A DNA stretch of 64,000 bases from Gemmatimonadota bacterium (GTDB lineage Bacteria > Latescibacterota > UBA2968 > GCA-2709665), in assembly GCA_028877215.1 (NCBI GenBank), contig JAPPFJ010000006.1, forward strand, positions 1-64,000, read 5' to 3'. A program made the position numbers and the translations under genes. Shown in pieces: positions 43,421 to 52,700 of this stretch (positions within the stretch are counted from its first letter, which is position 1; every line of letters starts with the position of its first letter). The notes below the pieces were generated by a model. The model did not search any database. It was not told the origin of the DNA and saw only the letters and a program-made list of their open reading frames with translations.

Positions 43421-44257
43421 ATGGAAACGGACCTGGAAACGTACCTGTTTGACCTTCGCGGTTATCTGCATCTCGAGAATGCGCTCTCCGACAAGGAAGT
43501 TGGTGTACTCAATGCCTGCCTGGATGAAATCCCCCCACTCGCGCCGGGGGAATGGTACGGCCACGTTCAGGCCCATACCTACGGCGACGACACCTCCGGT
43601 CTGAACCTTCAACAGATATATGAAGCTGGAGAACCCTTCGAGACGCTGATCGATCATCCCTCGTGGTTCGAAAAGGTGAAGCGCTTTGTGGGAGGCGAGG
43701 GCAGCTTCGATTACCACCACGGCCCCCTGTTCATCGACGAGAATTTCGCCAACTTTCGCGAGCCCGGCGAAGCCATCGGCCTGCACTCCGGCGGATTTCC
43801 GCCCATTTTGCGCAACCAGTTTCGCTACCATGGCGGGCGTTTCATGTGCGGCCAGATTAACATCCTTGTTGCACTGACCGACATCGGGCCGGGCGACGGA
43901 GGGACGATGGTCATTCCCGGAAGCCATAAATCCAACTTCAAACACCCGCACTTCGAGAGGCACCGGATGGCCAGAGACGCCACTGTCGAGGGCGTCGAGG
44001 GCGCCGTCGAGATCCACATGGCCGCGGGAGATGCGCTTCTGTTTGTAGACGGCATCTCACACGGCTCCGCCCGCCGGTCCAACACGGGCACCCGGCGCGT
44101 GGTGGTCTATCGCTACGGCCCATCGTGGGGCAACTTCCGGCACGGCTACCAGCCGTCGCCGGAGCTCCTGCAAAGGCTCACGCCGCAGCGGCGCCGGATC
44201 GTACAGCCGCAGCAACGCCTCATTCGAGAACGGCAGGCGAGTGCCGATTCCACGTGA
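43421..44257 (+). CDS. PhyH-family protein with HxG motif
   Basis: 278 residues. A more distant relative of the two PhyH proteins upstream. The iron-ligand position reads H122-S123-G124 (GLHSGGFPP). NILVALTDIGPGDGGTMVIP and GSHKSNFKHP follow, then distal H214 (GISHGSARR) and R225/R226 (TRRVVVYRY). The spacings 92 and 11 again match the family. The carboxylate ligand is replaced by Gly, as in HxG halogenases of the WelO5 type. The last 30 residues are basic (LTPQRRRIVQPQQRLIRERQ). AGGGAC precedes the ATG. Confidence 0.84.
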   Translation: METDLETYLFDLRGYLHLENALSDKEVGVLNACLDEIPPLAPGEWYGHVQAHTYGDDTSGLNLQQIYEAGEPFETLIDHPSWFEKVKRFVGGEGSFDYHHGPLFIDENFANFREPGEAIGLHSGGFPPILRNQFRYHGGRFMCGQINILVALTDIGPGDGGTMVIPGSHKSNFKHPHFERHRMARDATVEGVEGAVEIHMAAGDALLFVDGISHGSARRSNTGTRRVVVYRYGPSWGNFRHGYQPSPELLQRLTPQRRRIVQPQQRLIRERQASADST

Positions 44258-44316
44258 CAGGCGAGGAATATCGCCGCAACTACTTCAGTCCCATTCCAGT
44301 ACCGAAGGAGATTACA

Positions 44317-45045
44317 ATGGCTGACTCACAGGAAATGCTGGAAGAATTGAAGAATTTCGACACCCCCTCGATCACGAACGTCGTGGCCACCTATCCCGGC
44401 AACCCGCTCTGCCTGAGCCTCTACAATCCGTGGACGGAAAACTGGTACACGGACCAGTCCATCCGTTGTATGTATCCCGAACTGGGCCGCACGGTAGGTT
44501 ACGCGGTGACGTGCGTCTTCGGGCTGCCGGACCCCGACTACGACTCTCTGTCGTTTCTGGACGTGATCGACGCCCTGGACGCATCTCCGAAACCGACCGT
44601 TCTTGTCTTCCAGCAGAAATTCCCGCCTGAACTCGCGGCCAAGGTCGGTCTGGCCGGCGGAAACATGACCTCTGCAATGAAGGCTGTCGGGTGCGTGGGC
44701 GCCATCTCCAACGGTCCGTCCAGGGACATCGACGAGATCCGTCCAATGAAATTCCAATACATGCTCAGCGGCGTCACCGCCGGCCACGGCGGAATGGACG
44801 TACACGCCGTGAATGTGCCGGTCTCCGTGGGCGGGATGGACGTGGCGCCCGGCGAAATCGTCCATATGGACGAGAACGGCGCCTGCAAGTTCCCCGCCGA
44901 CAAACTGGATGCGGTACTCAGCAACGTCCGTGCGCTACAAGAGGAAGAGGAAGCTCGAATGGGCGCCCTGCTGAGCGCATCGTCGGCCGCCGAAGTCCGT
45001 GCGATTCTGGGCGGCCATGCCTACGCCGACGAAGAAGAAAGCTAA
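44317..45045 (+). CDS. RraA-like / 4-hydroxy-4-methyl-2-oxoglutarate aldolase family protein
   Basis: 242 residues from ATG 44317 with GAAGGAG upstream. FDTPSITNVVATYP is the family start. The central part GCVGAISNGPSRDIDEIRPM has the conserved Arg-Asp pair of the class II HMG/CHA aldolases (G-x-R-D). VPVSVGGMDVAPGEIVHMDE and NGACKFPADKLDAVLSNVRA complete it. Members cleave pyruvate from 4-hydroxy-2-oxo acids with a divalent metal, or act as RNase E inhibitors. In this pathway context an aldolase or decarboxylase role is more likely. It ends the gene run; its TAA lies in the CTAA target site of the MITE-like element. Confidence 0.85.
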   Translation: MADSQEMLEELKNFDTPSITNVVATYPGNPLCLSLYNPWTENWYTDQSIRCMYPELGRTVGYAVTCVFGLPDPDYDSLSFLDVIDALDASPKPTVLVFQQKFPPELAAKVGLAGGNMTSAMKAVGCVGAISNGPSRDIDEIRPMKFQYMLSGVTAGHGGMDVHAVNVPVSVGGMDVAPGEIVHMDENGACKFPADKLDAVLSNVRALQEEEEARMGALLSASSAAEVRAILGGHAYADEEES

Positions 45046-45373
45046 CAGTCCGTTGATAAAGTCGCTCTGCAGGCGAGGCATGGTGTCCCGTCCCGGAAAT
45101 ATGTCACCATTCATCCGCCGATTCATCCCGCCTGGTGGCGTTGCCTTCGCTCGGCGACCACGGACAGGTCTCCTTGCTCAGGCGCCTTGCCAGCCGGGCG
45201 ACTCGGCGGTCGAATTTCGGTAATCTATTTCCGGGTCGGAACACTTGCCATTGTGGTCGAAGACAAGGCGCGCGACCGAGTCCCATCCTGCGATTCGGCG
45301 AGGGCGCGCAACGCAGTATTTCGACCGCAAGGGCTGGCCGTAGCCCGGATGGGCTTTTTCAACGGGCTGCTAA
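45042..45373 (+). mobile_element. 324-bp MITE-like element, copy 2, between convergent stop codons
   Basis: Element 45046-45369, same length as copy 1, flanked by CTAA at 45042-45045 and 45370-45373. Terminal inverted repeats CAGTCCGTTGATAAAGTC and CAGCCCGTTGAAAAAGCC differ at only three places. Removing the element and one CTAA restores GAAAGCTAAACCACG. There the RraA-like gene (TAA) and the heparinase-like gene (TAG on the other strand) would overlap at their stops; both stops survive because CTAA was duplicated. The right end holds AGCCCGGATGGGCTTTTT, a short terminator-like hairpin (45342-45359). Confidence 0.85.
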
Positions 45374-48300
45374 ACCACGATTCTGACGCGATCGCCGACG
45401 GCCGTGGAATACACTTCGAATGATTCGCCGTTAACCTTCGAAAAATCATACGTTTCCTCGACGAAGAATGTCGTGCGACGTCGAACTTTTCGAATCGTGA
45501 ATACGCGGTCCCCGATCCGCAGCCGGCATCCCGGATATGCACCTTCTTTCGGGTGATCGACGTCGCTGTCGAACCTGGATCGCCTTCCGGATGTCACCGC
45601 ACCCCTGCCCCTGACGAATCTGGGCATATCCGCGAGGAAGACGCGGCTGCCGCCGGCCTCACGCTCGATTCGATTCACGAGGTACACCGTTTCGAGTCCT
45701 GACGGATGCCGGACGTAGACGACTTTGCCGTCCAGCGATCCGTCGTCCGGCAACGCGGCGTCCAGCACGAGTTCGCTGCGACCCGGTTCACCCGAAATGT
45801 CTCCCGCCAACTCCACCACCGTCCCCTCGTAGTCGCGAATCCGCTGAAACGCCGCGTCGTCCACCCGGAATGAAGATCCGTCGATCACGTCGAGGTCGGC
45901 GTCCGCGGAAGACTCGCTCAACACGCCGGCCCGTCCCCTGAGGTCGAGGCGTCTTCCATCGGGTAGGGTTGTGGCCAGCCCCTCTCCCTCGGGATCTATT
46001 GCAATTGTCCGATTCCTGCCGGTTTCCTCCACCCGCAGCACGACACCGGTGCCTTCCCGCGCCACGACTTTTGCATTTTTGACGAACCCCTCTCCGTTAT
46101 GCGCTTCGATGACCGACACGAACAGGCTTGAATCGTCCTTATGGCGCAAACACACCGTACGAAGCCAATAATCGTCCAGCTTGCCGTCATCCTCCTGCGT
46201 CCGGCGGATGGACGGCGCTTCGCTGACCAGCAATCTGCCCGCCTGGACGCCGGCGAACCTGACGTCAACGAACGTGCCCTCGCCTTCGAACCGGACCATG
46301 AAGTCTTCGGATACGTCCTTCCCCCGCGTACGATGAAAATACCCGTATAGCGCGCCGTCGGTCCCGTCCCCACTCGATACCATCTCACCCTCGGCCGGGC
46401 TCAGGTCGGGCGCCGCCGAAATCGCCTGATCGAAATCAGCCGATCCGTGCAGCAGGTAGTCGTGTACTTCCCCGCCCTTCACCTCGAACAGGTCCACCAC
46501 GTACCCGCTCTCGGGCCCCGTCGGGACCAGCATCAACGTTCGACGATAGACGGTCGTATTCTCAAACGCCCCCGGCGCCTCCGCACAGACCAGTCCCGCC
46601 CGTGTGCGTGAAGCAGGACGATAGCAGAGCAGTCGCCCGCTGGCTGTCGTCTGCTCCTGCCCGTCGACGACCACGGTATTGTGGCTGCCGACCGTCGTCG
46701 CCCACTCCCGGTAGCGTGTATGGGTATATCCGATGTCAGACAGCAGTTCCTGCCCGAACACATCCAGGCCCATCGCCAGAGAATCGTAATGGTGATGGCC
46801 GCCCCAGGGACCGTAACACAACGTCGCCCGAACGGCCTTTGCGGATCTCCCCACGCCCAGGATGACATCGCCCGCACCGGGCAGGAGATAGTTCGAAGGC
46901 ACCAGCGCCAGCAGGTCCTCCTCATTTACGCGCCTGTCGGCTTCCGTGTTCCTTCGAAACAGCGCGTACTCGACGTCGGCGACCGGAATCCGGGCGGTAC
47001 CTCTGATTTCATCCGCCGCTTCAACGAATTTGCCCATCGATGCAATCCGGCTCGACACACGGGCGAAACCTGTACTGATCCCCCACGTATCGTTGGCCAT
47101 GAACGTGCGCCCGTCCGGCATGAACAAGCCCATCGGCGCCGTAAAGATCCGCTCCAGAAACGGCATCTCCCGGTAAACGTCGATTCCGCCAGGCCCGCTG
47201 ATGACGTCCGGCACGCGCAGGGTCCCGCTCGTAATCATATTGAAATAGTTGACCGTGTCCTCGTGCCAGTACCCGTCGTAATTGTAGCAGTTATCGATCA
47301 ACGTCCGGTACAGCCCGTAACCATTCGCCACGAAGTCCGGCTCGTCAACAACGCGTCCCACGAGCGCCAGGCCGTTGATCCTCCCGCCATCGTAATTCGT
47401 GGAACCGTGGGGCACCTCCAGCGTATGGCGAATCGCCTCGTACAGCAGGTCACGTTCGACTGCCGCGCGCACGTCCCTGCCCTCGTCCTCGGAGAGTTTC
47501 TCGATCGCGCCGCTGTCGGAAATCAGGTCGTAGACCTGGGCCAGCCGAAACGCGTTGTTTGCGTCTGAAAAGGGGCTGGCGTGGAAATTCCCTATCCGGG
47601 CGGACACAAAGGGGAAGGGCGGGTCCTTGTAGAAGTGGTTTGCGTAAAATCCCTTCCGGTCGGCGTGAAGATAGGCCCGGCCCAGTCCGTGTACGGGGTA
47701 GTTCATGTAGACTTGTGACAGCCGATCCAATATCACCGCGGCTTTTTCCGCGTACGCCGCCTCTCCCGTCAGGACATAGGCTATAGACAGCGGATCCGCC
47801 ATTCGGACCACCTGGTATTGCGTATAGTTCAGCAGCATATTTTCGAAAAAATACCGCATCCCCTCTTCATCCTCCCAATACCGGTATCGGACCGTCCCGC
47901 CCGCGGGGCCGACCACCTCAATCTCTCCCGCCGGCTGATGTTCCGGTCCCGGGAACGTATTCCCGCAAATCTTGCACCTGACGTGGCCGGGATCCTCAGG
48001 CGACCACTCCCAGAAATGGATCCGCCAACTTCGCTTGCGGCGGTCCACCGGGCAGCGGGGAAGCGGAAAGTTGACCTGCTCGGAGATACCCGCCCGTATC
48101 GCCTCGTCCGGCATCTCCAGAATTCCCCGGCGGGCGATCCACCGCAACCGGCCGTCCCGGAACCGCTTTGCCCACTCGTGGGACTCCACCCGCCGCCGGG
48201 CGCGCTCGATCTGATCCGGGGTGTAGAATAACGGGTGCGCCACGCCTCTGGGAAACGGCCGTTCGCCTTCCCAGTACCGTGTTTCTCTCGAGCAGTCGAT

Positions 48301-48417
48301 TCGTTCGATCCCCATATCGCTCCTCCACATAGCCGGATCGCATCCCGTGGCAACAACGATCGCGCCCAGACCTGCGCCTCGCAGGAACTCCCGTCTTGTC
48401 AGGTCATCATCGGACAT
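45370..48417 (-). CDS. Heparinase II/III-family polysaccharide lyase, Tat-exported lipoprotein
   Basis: 1015 residues. The N-terminus has a twin-arginine signal (LTRREFLRGAGLGAIVVATG) with Cys 26 as a lipobox Cys. The N-terminal (alpha/alpha)-toroid part contains a CKICGNTFPG metal-type knuckle near residue 140 and EAIRHTLEVPHGSTNYDGGR. The heparinase II/III-like beta domain begins near residue 535 with HHHYDSLAMGLDVFGQELLS and SHNTVVVDGQEQ. The C-terminus has further beta-sandwich repeats (about 750-1015). Such enzymes cleave uronic-acid-containing polysaccharides by beta-elimination. GGAG precedes the ATG. Its stop lies in the duplicated CTAA of the mobile element. Confidence 0.88.
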   Translation of the reverse strand: MSDDDLTRREFLRGAGLGAIVVATGCDPAMWRSDMGIERIDCSRETRYWEGERPFPRGVAHPLFYTPDQIERARRRVESHEWAKRFRDGRLRWIARRGILEMPDEAIRAGISEQVNFPLPRCPVDRRKRSWRIHFWEWSPEDPGHVRCKICGNTFPGPEHQPAGEIEVVGPAGGTVRYRYWEDEEGMRYFFENMLLNYTQYQVVRMADPLSIAYVLTGEAAYAEKAAVILDRLSQVYMNYPVHGLGRAYLHADRKGFYANHFYKDPPFPFVSARIGNFHASPFSDANNAFRLAQVYDLISDSGAIEKLSEDEGRDVRAAVERDLLYEAIRHTLEVPHGSTNYDGGRINGLALVGRVVDEPDFVANGYGLYRTLIDNCYNYDGYWHEDTVNYFNMITSGTLRVPDVISGPGGIDVYREMPFLERIFTAPMGLFMPDGRTFMANDTWGISTGFARVSSRIASMGKFVEAADEIRGTARIPVADVEYALFRRNTEADRRVNEEDLLALVPSNYLLPGAGDVILGVGRSAKAVRATLCYGPWGGHHHYDSLAMGLDVFGQELLSDIGYTHTRYREWATTVGSHNTVVVDGQEQTTASGRLLCYRPASRTRAGLVCAEAPGAFENTTVYRRTLMLVPTGPESGYVVDLFEVKGGEVHDYLLHGSADFDQAISAAPDLSPAEGEMVSSGDGTDGALYGYFHRTRGKDVSEDFMVRFEGEGTFVDVRFAGVQAGRLLVSEAPSIRRTQEDDGKLDDYWLRTVCLRHKDDSSLFVSVIEAHNGEGFVKNAKVVAREGTGVVLRVEETGRNRTIAIDPEGEGLATTLPDGRRLDLRGRAGVLSESSADADLDVIDGSSFRVDDAAFQRIRDYEGTVVELAGDISGEPGRSELVLDAALPDDGSLDGKVVYVRHPSGLETVYLVNRIEREAGGSRVFLADMPRFVRGRGAVTSGRRSRFDSDVDHPKEGAYPGCRLRIGDRVFTIRKVRRRTTFFVEETYDFSKVNGESFEVYSTAVGDRVRIVV

Positions 48418-49059
48418 TCCAGGTACTCCAGGCAGCGGACGGAAGGGTTACATCCCGCCCAAAATCGCCAAGCGCACGTCCGCACAGCGGCAAACGCCTA
48501 CGTCGCACAGACCGGCGATCTTCCGCGGATTGCGAAATATACGACGACCGATAATTGAAGTCCAGACACACCGAAAAGCAGTTTTCAGTCCACGCCTGTC
48601 CTTCGTCGGCAGGTCTGACGGCCCAATCACTCCCCCTTGACGGGGAGTCGCAGAAGCCAAGCCGGTCCCTGTGGTCGCGTCCTGAGCCTGCGGTCCCCGA
48701 GCTTGTCGAAGGTTTGTCGAAAGGCTGTTGAATCGCGGGCATTTCGACAAGCTCAATGACCACGCGTAACTGAGTTTGGTGGACGTCTTTGAGCCGCTGT
48801 TAGGTGACCCTTAACCTGCCCAGAGCCGCTCCTTGAGCACTTTCCATGCTTGTACTGCCTGCAATAAGCTTGCCGAAATGGGCTTGCGCTCCCTGAGCCG
48901 TCGTCCTTAGCCTCCGGTCCCTGAGCCTGTCGAAGGGCCGGCGAGGGCTGATGCGGTGGGGGATCTCACCGACATACCCTCTGAAAGCTGCATGAAAGAA
49001 AATGATCGAGTTTTCCAGCGGCGTATGGATCACATTTCCAATATAGCTTAAATTTCCCC
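48418..49059. other. Intergenic region with dispersed TTCGACAAGCTC-type repeats
   Basis: No coding frame with support in about 640 bases. It holds inverted copies of GAGCTTGTCGAA at 48699-48710 and 48743-48754, plus the related GAGCCTGTCGAAGGG near 48925. It should also contain the promoter of the minus-strand lyase. Confidence 0.5.
48699..48754. repeat. Palindromic REP-like repeat GAGCTTGTCGAA / TTCGACAAGCTC
   Basis: A perfect 12-bp inverted repeat at 48699-48710 and 48743-48754, with 32 bases between. A partial direct copy (TTTGTCGAAAGG) lies in the loop and a related motif near 48925. This short motif is found as a dispersed repeat in many bacterial genomes. Confidence 0.6.
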
Positions 49060-49104
49060 TTGACATTTCCTAATTAGTTCGTCATCTTACTAATAAGTTA
49101 GTAA
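49060..49104 (+). promoter_or_regulatory. Promoter and palindromic BlaI/MecI-type operator
   Basis: TTGACA at 49060-49065 is a consensus -35; CATCTT 18 bases later is a possible -10. Overlapping it is an 18-bp dyad, TTACTAA TAAG TTAGTAA (49087-49104), with a second small palindrome CTAATTAG at 49070-49077. Winged-helix BlaI-family repressors bind such TACTA/TAGTA-type dyads. The blaI-like gene starts 220 bases downstream, so autoregulation is likely. Confidence 0.65.
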
Positions 49105-49186
49105 TCTACATCGTGCACTTCACTGGATGGGCAGTGGAACCCGCCCGTCCACGGGGGCATTGCGGCATCGAACAGGTCTCCTCGGC

Positions 49187-49232
49187 TTAGCAGCCCGTTG
49201 AAAAAGCCCATCCGGGCTGCGGCCGGCCCTTG
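49187..49232 (-). mobile_element. Fragment of the MITE-like element (right end only)
   Basis: TTAG at 49187-49190 followed by CAGCCCGTTGAAAAAGCCCA (49191-49210) and TCCGGGCT-CGGCC-GCCCTTG matches the reverse complement of the right end of the 324-bp elements for about 40 bases, then diverges. It lies in the blaI leader and points opposite to the two full copies. Confidence 0.7.
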
Positions 49233-49323
49233 TGGGCGCCCGACGGTCGACAGCCGACCACGGAACTGAACGCATCATCGCGATTGACGACCCAGAATCA
49301 GACAGAGACAAAGGGAGATTGAT

Positions 49324-49722
49324 ATGGCGAAAAAGAGACGATTGGCCGAAGTCGAGTGGGAGGTGATGGACGGTGTCTGGAATCTCAACCGCCAGGTCAC
49401 CGTTCGCGACGTCGTGAATCACCTCTATCCAAACGGCGAGAAGGCCTATACGACCGTGCAGACGATCATGAACATCCTGGCTGAAAAAGGCGTGCTGGCT
49501 CGGGAAAAGATCGGGCCGGTCAACGTGTATAGGCCAGCCGTTACGAGAGGAGACGTCGCCCGGACCGAGACCCGAACGCTGGTATCGCGGATGTTCGAGG
49601 GCTCCTTTGGCGCACTGGCGACGTACCTCGTGGATTCGGGCGAACTTTCGCGGAAGGAACTGGATGAATTGCGCGCATTGATCGAGGAAAGGGAGAAAGC
49701 GAAGGAAGGAGGCCCGATGTGA
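49324..49722 (+). CDS. blaI: BlaI/MecI/CopY family transcriptional repressor
   Basis: 132 residues. Winged helix: RRLAEVEWEVMDGVWNLNRQ, VTVRDVVNHLYPNGEKAYTT and VQTIMNILAEKGVLAREKIG, the classic BlaI pattern in which W and T residues flank the recognition helix. The C-terminal half mediates dimerisation (SRMFEGSFGALATYLVD) and is normally cut by the partner protease. The partner M56 peptidase gene overlaps its stop (GTGA). The operator-like dyad lies upstream. Signal and regulon are unknown; no beta-lactamase is in the window. Confidence 0.9.
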   Translation: MAKKRRLAEVEWEVMDGVWNLNRQVTVRDVVNHLYPNGEKAYTTVQTIMNILAEKGVLAREKIGPVNVYRPAVTRGDVARTETRTLVSRMFEGSFGALATYLVDSGELSRKELDELRALIEEREKAKEGGPM

Positions 49723-52700
49723 ACACATTAATCCATCTGGCCGAAACGTGGTGGCCGCTCTACGCGGTACACATGGTTGAAGTCTCGCTGTTCATCTTGC
49801 TGGTATGGGCAGTGGACCGGTGGCTGACACTGGAAACGCGGTTGCGATACGCGCTCTATCTGCTTGCACTGGCGAAGGTGTTTGTACCGCCGGTTCTGGC
49901 TATTCCAATACCCGCGTTTCTTGTTTCTCCGGCAGGTGTCGTATTGGATGAATCCGTATATTCCGGAGTGGTATCTGGGGCTGTCGCAGTCTCTCCCGAA
50001 CCAGTGACTACCTTTCCACCGGCGTTCTATCTGTTCTGTCTGTGGACACTCTCAGTCCTGGTCTGGACTGGTGTGGCGCTGTGGAAGAACGCTGCCTTCC
50101 GCCGCACGTTGAGATCGGCAAACCCGGTGGATCTCGCAAGCGAAGTTCCTTCACTGAATGCGCCACGCAACCTGGATATCTTTTCCAAAACAGACCTGCC
50201 TTCTCCCATCCTGGTGGGCCTGATCAGACCGCGGCTGTTCTTGCCCGCGAAGTGGTCTTCCTGGACGCCCGAAGAACTGCGAGGCGTCGTAAGGCACGAA
50301 CTGGCGCATTTTGAAAGACGCGACATTCACGTCCTCATACTGCAAGCCATGGCAACGGCTCTCTTTGGCGTAAACCCATTGATCTGGCTGTTGAACCGCC
50401 GCCTGATGTTGATCCGGGAACTGCGCTGCGACGAAGCGGTCCTGCGCGAAACGAACCTGACACCCGCCGAATACGGACGTCTGCTTCTGGGTTTGGTCGA
50501 CAGGAGACCTGCACCCCGCGCTCTGACTGTATTCTTCACCGATCGGGGAACGACGCTGAAGAACCGCCTCGAGCACGTCCTCGGCTTCAAGGAAGGGCGA
50601 ATCAAACGGTCGAAACGGCAGTTGGCTGCGCTCGTTCTCGTCGGCCTGGCGATTGTGCCGCTATCGATTCGAGAGGCATATACGCAGGATGAAAATGGAC
50701 TCAAGTTGTCGAAGTCGGCCGTAGGCGAAACGACCGACGAAGCCACAAACCCGCAGGAACCAAAGTCTGTAACTGGTCAGATAGAGAGTAACGAAATTGC
50801 GCCGGTCGTCTACGACGTAAACGAGGTTGACGAGAAACCACGTCCCGTGAATATTATCGGACCCAAAATTCCGGAAGAAGCTCCGATTGGCAATACAGAT
50901 GTTGTAGTACTCCTGAAGGTTATCGTCAATGTCGACGGTTCGGTAAGCGAAGTGACCGTTCTGAAGGGACCGGAGGTATTTCACAAAGCCGCGACGGATG
51001 CTGCGTTGCAGTGGCGTTTCAAGCCGGCGGTACACGAAGGAAGAGTCGTGCCGGTATCCCTGTTGTCGCCAATGCGTTTTTCTCCTAAACCACAGGTCAC
51101 ACTTCCGCCACTCGACACTGTATATTCACGACTTGAGAGAGCCTTTGAATTGGGTGCGGTCGTGGATGAGGAGCCGGTCATCATACATTCCGTCCCGCCA
51201 GTGTATCCGGAAAATGCACAAGAAGCAGGACGTACGATTAACGTATTGCTGAAGTTCAAGGTCAACGTGGACGGATCAGTAAGCGACGTACGCGTATCCA
51301 GCGTCAAAGAAGGGCCGTTGCTTGACCTTGGACACAGGGGCGATCCGTTTCGACGATCAGCCGTCGACGCCATATCGCAATACCGTTTCACACCTGCCCA
51401 GCAGGACGGCAAGCCTGTCCCCGTGTGGATGACGTACAACATCAATTTTAAGATGCCTGATCAAACGGCCGCGCCGCCTTCCGAAAGAAGCGATCTTGGT
51501 GGTGAAAAGGTGTTCGAGTTTTGGGACGTCGACGTAAAACCAATTCTCATGCATTCCGTCGCGCCTGTTTATCCCAACGAAGCAAAGACAGAAGGCTTGT
51601 CGGGGAACGTGTTCCTGAAATTCAAAGTCAACGTGGATGGTTCGGTGAGTGACGTACGGGACCTTAGGGGTCAAGTGATATTTGTAAAACCAGCGATCGA
51701 TGCCATTTCGCAATTCCGGTTCAAACCTGCGGAACGCAAAGGCAAACCTGTCGCGGTGTGGATGACGCAGGCGATCAAGTTTATGCTGCCCAAACATGGG
51801 GCCGCGCTGTCCTCCGATGCAGGAGATACCGTCGGTTTAGAGGAATTCCACATTACGTCGGTTGACGTAAAGCCGGCGATCACACATGCCGTTCAGCCGA
51901 ATTATCCCGATGTGGCACGGAGGAACCGTTTAACGGGAATCGTACTCTTGCATTTCAAGGTGAACGTAGATGGATCTGTAAGCGACGTACGAGCCCTACG
52001 GGGTAGACCGATGTTTGTCCAACCTGCTATCGATGCGATATCACAGTATCGGTTTTCGCCCGCCCAGCGCGAGGGCAAGCCCGTCCCCGCGTGGATAACG
52101 CACACGATCACGTTTGAGCTGCCGCCAAAGACAAAGGCAGTGCCGCCCTCGGACAGGAGCGACGTTGGTGATGACAAGGTGTTCGAGTTTTGGGACGTGG
52201 ACGTGAAACCTGTCAATGTAGACCTGCGTACTGTACAGCCGGTATATCCGGATCACGCAAGAGAGTCAGGATTAACAGGCAACGTCTTCCTGAAATTCAA
52301 GATTAACGTAGATGGATCCGTGAGCGACGCAGAAGTATTGAAGGGCGACGAGGTATTCCGCCAATCGGCGATTGATGCAGTCAATCAGTTTCGGTTCAAA
52401 CCTGCTGAGATCGGTGGCAAGCCCGTCCCCGTTTGGATGAGCCAGCGTGTTTCCTTCCAGCTCGATAATCCACCTCAGGAACTGAACAAGGGATGGGCTC
52501 CAACTCCGCTGGATACCGGCCTGGCGGACATTCTTGAAATTGACCAGGTTGAAACGAAACCCCATCCGGTTCATATTATTGGCCCTAAGTATCCCGAAGA
52601 AGCGTACAGAAAGAAAGTCGAAGGCGTAGTATATTTGAAGTTCATCGTCAATGTGGATAGTTCGGTAAGCGACGTGACCGTATTGAAGGGTCCGGAGATA

